From positions 1 to 18,485 of the forward strand of contig JAOZPP010000072.1 in NCBI GenBank assembly GCA_029932675.1: 18,485 bases of DNA, given 5' to 3'. Positions within the stretch are counted from its first letter, which is position 1; the number at the start of each line of letters is the position of its first letter. The notes beneath the pieces were generated by a model. It was not told where the DNA came from and did not search any database. It worked only from the letters and a program-made list of their open reading frames with translations. Source of the DNA: a bacterium. Lineage in GTDB: Bacteria > SM23-81 > DAOVCL01. Position numbers and translations under genes: made by a program. Shown here one piece after another: positions 7,901-13,680 of the stretch.

Positions 7901-9127
7901 ATGGAACGGTATGAACTTCCCAAAGGCTGGCGATGGGTGAAGCTGGGGGAGGTGGCTGAAGTTTTTAGTGGATCTTCTGCACCTCAAGGGCAATTTTTTT
8001 TCGAGAAAGGCTTATACCCTTTTGTTCGAGTCCAAGATTTAGGTCGGTATGGGAGGACGAAGAATCTGTCAGATACGATAGACAAAATCAACGAGTTTGC
8101 TGTCAAGAACTATAGATTAAAAAGAGCCTCCAAAGGAACTATATTATTCCCTAAAAGTGGTGCGGCGATATTGACTAATAACCGAGCTATGTTGGGGATT
8201 GATGCCTATATAGTCTCACATTTAGCGGCTGTTAAAGCAATTGAATCTGTTGCTTTAGCAGATTTCCTATACTACTGGCTCTGTTACTTCGACCTCAGGA
8301 GATTCATTGAAAACGAAGCTTATCCATCGCTGAAGTTATCCAAAATCAAGTCACTTCAAGTCCCCCTCCCACCCCTTCCTGAGCAGCGGCGTATTGTGGC
8401 AAGGATCGAAGAGTTGATAAGCCGCATTGAGGAGGCTAAAAGACTCCGCCGTGCCGCCCGTGAGGAAGCCGAGGCCATCATGCCCGCCACACTATCCCAA
8501 ATCTATGCACGGATGAAAGAGAGGGGCGTAGTTCTCAAGCCACTTGGCGAAGTATGTGAAGTAAATCCTTCACGCAAGGGTGAAACGAATTACCCGGACG
8601 ATATGATGGTAACCTTTGTCCCAATGTCTGCTGTTGATGGGGAATTAGGTGCTATAGGCGCCCCAGAAGAGCGTCCTTTTGCGAAAGTCAAGAAGGGTTA
8701 TACCTGGTTCGTTGAGAACGACGTTCTGTTTGCAAAGATAACGCCTTGTATGCAAAACGGAAAGGCAGCAATTGCTAAAGACCTCTTGAACGGTGTTGGC
8801 TTCGGGTCTACAGAGTTTCATGTACTGCGTCCGCGCGTAGGGGTACTGCCAGAATGGATCTATTTCTTTGTAAGGCAACCGTCCTTCCGCAGACTTGCAG
8901 AGGCCAATTTTACTGGCTCTGTTGGGCAGCAAAGAGTGCCAGAAAGCTTCATGAAGTCACAAGAAATTCCATTGCCATCTTTGGATGAACAACGCCGCAT
9001 TGTTACCCACCTTGACCACCTGCAAGCCAAGGTGAGGGAGCTCCGTCGCCTGGAGGAAGAGACAGAAAGGGAAATTGAGGCGATGACCTCCGCCATATTG
9101 GATAAGGCATTTCAAGGAGAGCTATGA
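7901..9127 (+). CDS. hsdS: Type I restriction-modification system, S (specificity) subunit
   Basis: The 408-residue HsdS has the canonical two-repeat plan. Target recognition domain 1 spans about 1-153, beginning LPKGWRWVKLGEVAEV. Central conserved helix region 1 spans about 154-205 (PLPPLPEQRRIVARIEEL). TRD2 spans about 206-354, beginning VLKPLGEVCEVN, and conserved region 2 about 355-408 (IPLPSLDEQRRIVTHL, ending SAILDKAFQGEL). Each TRD reads one half of a bipartite DNA target; the helices set the spacing and bind HsdM. The two TRDs differ, so an asymmetric target is expected. The ATG follows AAAGGAG (7885-7891). The 3' end is partly duplicated at 11228-11307, which shows that a second hsdS end once existed nearby. 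Confidence 0.95.
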   Translation: MERYELPKGWRWVKLGEVAEVFSGSSAPQGQFFFEKGLYPFVRVQDLGRYGRTKNLSDTIDKINEFAVKNYRLKRASKGTILFPKSGAAILTNNRAMLGIDAYIVSHLAAVKAIESVALADFLYYWLCYFDLRRFIENEAYPSLKLSKIKSLQVPLPPLPEQRRIVARIEELISRIEEAKRLRRAAREEAEAIMPATLSQIYARMKERGVVLKPLGEVCEVNPSRKGETNYPDDMMVTFVPMSAVDGELGAIGAPEERPFAKVKKGYTWFVENDVLFAKITPCMQNGKAAIAKDLLNGVGFGSTEFHVLRPRVGVLPEWIYFFVRQPSFRRLAEANFTGSVGQQRVPESFMKSQEIPLPSLDEQRRIVTHLDHLQAKVRELRRLEEETEREIEAMTSAILDKAFQGEL

Positions 9128-9174
9128 CAGAAGGTAATGGGCTACGAAGAAAGTAGTTTCACTGGAAGACTTAC

Positions 9175-9192
9175 TTTCACCAATCGGTGAAA
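9175..9192. promoter_or_regulatory. Operator-like palindrome 1 upstream of the AbiE-like module
   Basis: TTTCACC-AATC-GGTGAAA is a 7+4+7 perfect inverted repeat, 25-42 bp upstream of the -35. Its arms match palindrome 2. Related half-sites occur at 9157-9163 (TTTCACT), 9204-9210 (AGTGAAA) and 9273-9279 (GGTGAAA). This is probably a binding site for the winged-helix antitoxin-like protein encoded downstream. Confidence 0.65.
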
Positions 9193-9216
9193 TTGGGCTA
9201 TATAGTGAAAAAGTTC

Positions 9217-9244
9217 TTGACAGAGTTTCATTATAAATTATATT
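9217..9244 (+). promoter_or_regulatory. Promoter of the AbiE-like module
   Basis: A perfect -35 TTGACA (9217-9222) and a -10 TATATT (9239-9244) are separated by 16 bp, about 40 bp upstream of the ATG at 9284. The -10 overlaps the left edge of palindrome 2, so occupancy there would block RNA polymerase. Confidence 0.65.
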
Positions 9245-9262
9245 TTCACCAACCGGTGAAAA
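9243..9262. promoter_or_regulatory. Operator-like palindrome 2 overlapping the -10
   Basis: TTTTCACC-AACC-GGTGAAAA is an 8+4+8 perfect inverted repeat starting inside the -10 element. Its centre is 69 bp from that of palindrome 1. AbiEi antitoxins are known to repress their own operon by binding inverted repeats at the promoter, and this arrangement fits such autorepression. Confidence 0.7.
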
Positions 9263-9283
9263 TACTACAAATGGTGAAAGTTT

Positions 9284-10336
9284 ATGAAAGAATCAGATGT
9301 TGGAAACAAAATCCGTGATAGCTTTGAGAATCTTTTAAGGGGTATCCCATTTCTCCAACTGAGAAGGACACTTATAGAAGAACCTCTGGGCAACATCCGC
9401 ATCGATTTGGTGTTTGAGGTTATAGTCAGAAATCGTCCACTAAAGGTTATTGTAGAGGTTAAATCCATAGGTGAACCCCGATATGTGCGGTATGCTATAG
9501 AGCAGTTGCAGCGATATTCAGCCCAACTTGATGATGCTTATGGAGTGGTGGCAGCACCATACATCGGCAATGATGCAGCTAATATTTGTAAGGAAAGCGG
9601 GATCGGATACATAGACTTAGCCGGTAATTGCTTTCTCAGTTTCGATCAAGTATATATTGAGCGTAAGAATTATCCCAATCCAAATGTAGAACGCCGTGCT
9701 CTTCGGTCCCTTTTTACCCCCAAATCGAGTCGGGTTCTCAGGGTAATGCTCTCTGACCCAAAGAGATCCTGGCAGGTGCAGGAATTAGCGAATGAAGCAA
9801 AAGTAAGCCTGGGTTTGGTGGCCAAAGTCAAGCAACGTCTTTTGGATATGGAATACGCTCTGGAAGAAGGGAGAAAACTTTTCCTAAGTCGCCCTGAGGC
9901 CCTTTTGAGCAAGTGGGCAGAAAGTTATTCATTCCGAGAAAATAAGATGTATGACTTCTTCGGCTTAGAAGAGCCTAAGGAACTGGAGCGAAAGATTGCC
10001 AAATATTGCGCGATGAGGGAAATCCCCTATGCTTTGAGCCTCTTCTCTGGTGCCGCCCTGGTAACCCCTTTTGCCCGTTACACAAGAGGATTTGTCTATG
10101 TCGGAGAAGATATTCAAGAGGTGGCAGGATTAGCAGGGTTGAAGAGGGTTTCTTCTGGGCCCAACTTAACCATCTTAGAGCCCTACGATGAGGGAGTTTT
10201 TTATGGGGTTAGGGAAATTAGGGGACTAATGGTAGCCTGCGATATCCAACTCTATCTTGACCTGATTGGATATAGGGGGCGTGGTGAGGAATCGGCCAAG
10301 TTTCTTTTGGAACAAAGGATCAAACCTCAATGGTAA
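9284..10336 (+). CDS. AbiEi-like antitoxin / transcriptional regulator (PD-(D/E)xK-like + winged helix)
   Basis: A 350-residue protein resembling the large AbiEi-family antitoxins of type IV toxin-antitoxin systems. The N-terminal domain (about 1-130) has a PD-(D/E)xK-like pattern: IRID (Asp41) and VIVEVKS (Glu58, Lys60), then GIGYIDLAGNC (106-116), a motif common in this group. A winged helix follows (about 137-200; SSRVLRVMLSD, SWQVQELANEAKVSLGLV). The C-terminal domain (about 205-350) contains SLFSGAALVTPFARY and LEPYDEGVFYG. Whether the nuclease-like site is active is unknown. Downstream, with a 7-bp overlap, is an AbiEii-like nucleotidyltransferase gene. The upstream palindromes suggest autorepression through the winged helix. 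The start is preceded by GGTGAAAG, which is also an operator half-site. The frame is intact, unlike its partner. Confidence 0.75.
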   Translation: MKESDVGNKIRDSFENLLRGIPFLQLRRTLIEEPLGNIRIDLVFEVIVRNRPLKVIVEVKSIGEPRYVRYAIEQLQRYSAQLDDAYGVVAAPYIGNDAANICKESGIGYIDLAGNCFLSFDQVYIERKNYPNPNVERRALRSLFTPKSSRVLRVMLSDPKRSWQVQELANEAKVSLGLVAKVKQRLLDMEYALEEGRKLFLSRPEALLSKWAESYSFRENKMYDFFGLEEPKELERKIAKYCAMREIPYALSLFSGAALVTPFARYTRGFVYVGEDIQEVAGLAGLKRVSSGPNLTILEPYDEGVFYGVREIRGLMVACDIQLYLDLIGYRGRGEESAKFLLEQRIKPQW

Positions 10337-11175
10337 CAAGAAGCAGCTATCCACAATCAGAGGTTGAAGCTTGTCATTCGGTATTATTAGAGATAATGAC
10401 CATATTGGGTGAGTTCAGGGAGAATATTGTCATAGTAGGGGGAAATGTTCCTCCACTCTTGGTTCCATCTGCTAAAGAGAAACATCCCGGAACCTTAGAC
10501 ATCGATTTTGCTTTAGATTTTCAGCATATTAGGGATGATACTTACAAAACTATTGTCCGGGCCTTGATGGATAAGGGCTACTATCAGAAGAAAGGGGATC
10601 AGCCGTTCAGATTTTATAGGGATATTGAGGATGCATCAGGACAAGGGATAACAGTGGAGGTTAACCTGTTGGCGGGGGAATACGGTGGCACAGGCAAAGG
10701 ATGACGCCATCAAATGGTGCAAGATGCTCAGGCTAGGAAAACGAGGGGATGTGATCTTGTCTTCAATAATACGGTAAAAATTGATCTTGAAGGACGACTG
10801 CCAAACGGGGGTAAGAATAGGGTAACTGTTAAAGTCGCTGCCATCGGACCGTTCTTAGTAATGAAGGGTATGGCACTCTGGGAAAGGATGAAGGAAAAAG
10901 ACGCCTATGATATCTATTACTGTTGCAAAAATTACCCAGGTGGTATTCCCTCGTTGGTCGAGGCAATAAAACCCATTATGAAAAATAGATTGGCGAAGGA
11001 AGGTCTGGGTAAAATTAAGTCAAAATTTGCTACAGTGGATGGAGTGGGGCCAACTTGGGTGGCAGATTTCCTTGAGCTTACCGATCTGGAGGAGAGAGCA
11101 AGGGTTCAGAGGGAGGCCTTTGAATTTGTAGATTTTTTAATGAAAGAGTTGAAGGTCAAGCCGTTTCGAGAATGA
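10330..11175 (+). pseudogene. AbiEii/AbiGii-type nucleotidyltransferase toxin, interrupted by an in-frame TGA
   Basis: Two stretches in the same frame (10330-10701 and 10705-11175) form one 281-codon gene with a single TGA at 10702-10704. The first half has the nucleotidyltransferase signature IVIVGGNVPPLL (residues 33-44) and GTLDIDFALDF (54-64; Asp57 and Asp59 are the likely metal ligands). The second half has the AbiEii-like KGMALWERMKEKDAYDI block and a Gly-Pro motif near the C-terminus. The intact family reads continuously across the stop (..GGTGKG-x-RHQ..), so the TGA is a nonsense change, easily reached from CGA. The codon for a third expected carboxylate may also be changed: VEVN at 109-112, where relatives have VxVD as I recall them. 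The start overlaps the antitoxin stop by 7 bp. AbiEii toxins are GTP-binding nucleotidyltransferases that stop growth. A full-length toxin is not expected here unless UGA is read through. Confidence 0.8.
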
Positions 11176-11227
11176 CGCTAAATTCTCTAACCCATTTTCG
11201 AATAAGGGAAGTGCGGTTTGTTTTGAC

Positions 11228-11307
11228 CGCCTACAAGAGGGGACAGAAAAGGAAATTGAGGCGGTGACGCTATCATATTGGATAAGGCATTTCAAGGGAA
11301 GCTATGA
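11228..11307 (+). pseudogene. Decayed copy of the hsdS 3' end
   Basis: This segment aligns with 9047-9127, the last 81 bases of hsdS, at roughly 80-85% identity with one 1-base deletion. It includes the same GATAAGGCATTTCAAGG stretch and the terminal GCTATGA. The deletion breaks the frame and nothing upstream of 11228 resembles hsdS, so it is a remnant. Together with the real hsdS end it brackets the AbiE-like module. The neighbouring 11176-11227 holds nothing I recognise. Confidence 0.85.
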
Positions 11308-11320
11308 TTGGGTGAGGGGT

Positions 11321-11348
11321 TTGAAATGGTGAAGCAGAGGAATAACAT
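11321..11348 (+). promoter_or_regulatory. Weak promoter candidate for the ABC exporter
   Basis: TTGAAA (11321-11326) and TAACAT (11343-11348) are 16 bp apart, directly after the hsdS remnant. The -10 is poor, and the start point would fall very close to the ribosome binding site (GGGGG, about 11356-11360), so this is tentative. Confidence 0.2.
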
Positions 11349-11364
11349 AGAACAAGGGGGATGA

Positions 11365-12267
11365 GTGGAGCAACTAACCTTGAGAGGGGTAAGTAAGTCC
11401 TTCGGCAGTCTCCAGGCGGTGAATGAGCTCGACCTAAGCGTAGGTGAAGGATGTATCTATGGCCTTCTTGGACCCAATGGGGCAGGGAAAACTACTACCA
11501 TCAGGATGATAATGGACATTTTGGCCCCAGATCAGGGGGAGATCAGGATCCTTGGCCAACCCAACTCCTCCAGAGTGCGGGACAGGGTAGGTTACCTCCC
11601 CGAGGAAAGGGGGCTCTATCGGAAGATGAAGGTGGGACATCTCCTCCTTTTTCTGGCCGAGCTCAAAGGGGTCAAAAAAACGACAGCTAAGGAGAGGATC
11701 GATTATTGGCTGGAGAGGTTCGACCTACTCGGTTGGAGCCAGAAGAAGATAGAAGAGCTCTCTCGAGGAATGCAGCAGAAGCTTCAATTTATTGTTAGCT
11801 TCCTTCATTCCCCTAAGCTGGTTATCTTGGATGAGCCTTTTACCGGCCTGGATCCGGTGAACATCAATCTGGTCAAAGAAGTGATGTTGGAGGAGAAGAG
11901 GAAAGGGACATCCATCATCCTCTCCACCCACCTCATGGAACAAGCCGAGAAACTATGCGATCAGATCTGTTTGATAAACGAAGGGGAGAAGGTCTTGGAT
12001 GGGGGCCTAAACGAGATAAAGGCCAACTATGGGAAGAACACTGTTGTCCTGGAATATGAAGGGCAAGCCGATTTCCTCACCGATAAGGAGGTTGTGGAAA
12101 GCTATGATGATTATGGGAAGTGGGTGGAGATCCATCCATCCCCCGGGATCAACCCGCAAGCCATCCTCAAGAGGGCTAGCCAGGAGGTAACCATCTTTAA
12201 ATTTGAGTTGGTTGAACCATCCTTGAATGAAATATTCATCCAAACTGTGCAGAAGGGGAAAGAATGA
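11365..12267 (+). CDS. ABC-2 type exporter ATP-binding protein (NatA-like)
   Basis: A 300-residue ABC ATPase. Seen: Walker A GPNGAGKTT (36-44), a YLPEERGLY segment at the Q-loop position (78-86; Glu in place of Gln, as is common in NatA-like proteins), signature LSRGM (132-136), Walker B LVILDEP (152-158), and the switch His in STHLMEQAE (189). The last 80 or so residues resemble the DUF4162 extension of ABC-2 exporter ATPases. It should power the permease encoded next, with which it overlaps by 4 bases. The GTG start follows GGGGG; an ATG at 11361 is in another frame. The substrate cannot be told from sequence: NatAB exports sodium, but relatives export drugs, lipids or peptides. Confidence 0.93.
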   Translation: MEQLTLRGVSKSFGSLQAVNELDLSVGEGCIYGLLGPNGAGKTTTIRMIMDILAPDQGEIRILGQPNSSRVRDRVGYLPEERGLYRKMKVGHLLLFLAELKGVKKTTAKERIDYWLERFDLLGWSQKKIEELSRGMQQKLQFIVSFLHSPKLVILDEPFTGLDPVNINLVKEVMLEEKRKGTSIILSTHLMEQAEKLCDQICLINEGEKVLDGGLNEIKANYGKNTVVLEYEGQADFLTDKEVVESYDDYGKWVEIHPSPGINPQAILKRASQEVTIFKFELVEPSLNEIFIQTVQKGKE

Positions 12268-13544
12268 GCAAGATAGGGACTATAATGAAAAGGGAGTTTC
12301 TGACCAGGGTACGAACAAAGGGTTTTATCATCGGGACATTGGCTATGCCCTTAGTCATTGTGATCCTTACCGGTGCCCCAGCCCTCTTGATGAGCCTGAA
12401 AAGCGAGAAACCCAAGAAGATATCGGTGGTTGATGAAACAGGGAGACTTTTTTCCAGCTTGAGAGCAGCCTTAAACGATACTGCAAAGGGGGGAATCAGG
12501 ATCTATAGGCTGGCTCAGGTAGAGGTTCCCCCTGGAGAGCTATCCCAAGTGCGGAGGGAGCTGACCAAAGGAGTTCAGAAGGGTAGGATCGATGGTTATC
12601 TAATCATCCCCGCCGATGTCTTTGAGGAAAATCAGGCGCAGTTCTATGCCCGGAATGTAAGCAACTTTCAGGTGAATGAGGATCTGCAGGGGGCTGTTTC
12701 TAAGGTGGTTTCCCATTTCCGGTTGAGCAGAAGCGGCCTTGATCCTGAGAAGGTGAAGAAACTGGTCAAGGGGGTCAACCTTAGGACTTTCAAGGTGACC
12801 GGAAAAGGGAGGGAAGAGGAGGATGTGGGGGGTACCTTTATGATTACCTACATTCTGGTCTTCTTTCTTTATATATCCTTGATGATCTATGGGGTGCAAG
12901 TTATGCGCGGGGTGATAGAGGAGAAGAGATCGCGGGTGGTGGAGATGATAGTCTCGGCTGCCAAGCCCTTTCACCTAATGGCCGGAAAGGTCTTAGGGGT
13001 AGGGGGAGTTGGACTTGCCCAGTTCCTCATCTGGGCCTTGTTAGTGGGGGGATTATCATTCTATGGAAAAAACTTGATAAGCTCTTTGGCTGGGCAGTTG
13101 GGCCCCTTTCCCGTTCCCCACATCCCGGTTTCCCTTCTTCTCTTCTTCGTTCTCTTCTTCCTCCTGGGTTACTTCCTCTATGCCACCCTCTATGCCGGAG
13201 TAGGGGCGATGGTCAATTCTGATGAGGATGCACAACATCTCCAGATGCCCTTGGTGGGCCTATTGGTTATCCCCTTTATGCTCATGTTTTACATCATTGG
13301 AAACCCAAACTCAGGGATTGCTACCCTTCTCTCCTTTTTCCCCTTCTTTACCCCCATAATTATGTTTATGCGCATAGCTGTACAGACCCCACCACTTTGG
13401 CAGGTTTTGGTCTCCATTGTGCTGCTGGGTTTCTCCATCGCCGCTATGATCTGGGTGGTGAGCAGGATCTATCGGGTGGGCATCCTGATGTATGGTAAGA
13501 GGCCCAGCCTGCCAGAGCTAGTGAAGTGGTTTAGGTATGGATAA
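12264..13544 (+). CDS. ABC-2 type exporter permease (NatB-like)
   Basis: The 426-residue membrane partner of the preceding ATPase. The layout is that of ABC-2 permeases with a large external loop: a short basic N-terminus (MKREFLTRVRTKGF), transmembrane helix 1 (about 22-44), a soluble extracytoplasmic domain (about 50-185), then about five or six hydrophobic helices between 190 and 405. RGVIEEKRSRVVEMIVSAAKP (219-239, between the second and third helices) is the conserved cytoplasmic coupling segment of this family. The ATG overlaps the ATPase stop and has GGGG five bases upstream. The gene ends in a convergent intergenic region. What it transports is unknown. Confidence 0.92.
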   Translation: MSKIGTIMKREFLTRVRTKGFIIGTLAMPLVIVILTGAPALLMSLKSEKPKKISVVDETGRLFSSLRAALNDTAKGGIRIYRLAQVEVPPGELSQVRRELTKGVQKGRIDGYLIIPADVFEENQAQFYARNVSNFQVNEDLQGAVSKVVSHFRLSRSGLDPEKVKKLVKGVNLRTFKVTGKGREEEDVGGTFMITYILVFFLYISLMIYGVQVMRGVIEEKRSRVVEMIVSAAKPFHLMAGKVLGVGGVGLAQFLIWALLVGGLSFYGKNLISSLAGQLGPFPVPHIPVSLLLFFVLFFLLGYFLYATLYAGVGAMVNSDEDAQHLQMPLVGLLVIPFMLMFYIIGNPNSGIATLLSFFPFFTPIIMFMRIAVQTPPLWQVLVSIVLLGFSIAAMIWVVSRIYRVGILMYGKRPSLPELVKWFRYG

Positions 13545-13636
13545 AGGGGGGACGAACAGACAGGTGAGCACAAATGGAAGGATTGTGGTTTTAGAGAGCA
13601 AAAGCGATAGAAGAACTGCAACTTTTCTTGAGTTTT

Positions 13637-13650
13637 CCCCTATCAAGGGG
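13637..13650. terminator. Short hairpin between convergent genes, possible terminator
   Basis: CCCCT-ATCA-AGGGG forms a 5-bp stem in the 136-bp gap between the permease and the convergent glycosyltransferase operon. It is followed on the + strand by GTTTAT only, a poor U-tract. It may weakly terminate either transcript. Nothing else is seen in the gap apart from the neighbouring inverted repeat. Confidence 0.3.
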
Positions 13651-13665
13651 GTTTATAGTTAAACC
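13650..13665. repeat. Inverted repeat GGTTTA-TAGT-TAAACC
   Basis: A 6-bp perfect stem with a 4-base loop, adjacent to the hairpin at 13637-13650 and 15 bases beyond the end of the minus-strand operon. It could contribute to termination of that transcript, but it is AT-rich and short. Confidence 0.3.
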
Positions 13666-13680
13666 ATCAAATTTGAAGAC

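Noticed and set aside
10702-10704. TGA in the toxin gene as a selenocysteine codon
   Set aside because: The family is not a selenoprotein family and no convincing SECIS-like hairpin is visible directly after the codon.
11207-11230. GCGGT...ACCGC hairpin after the toxin gene as a terminator
   Set aside because: Only a 5-bp stem with an 8-base loop and no T-tract.
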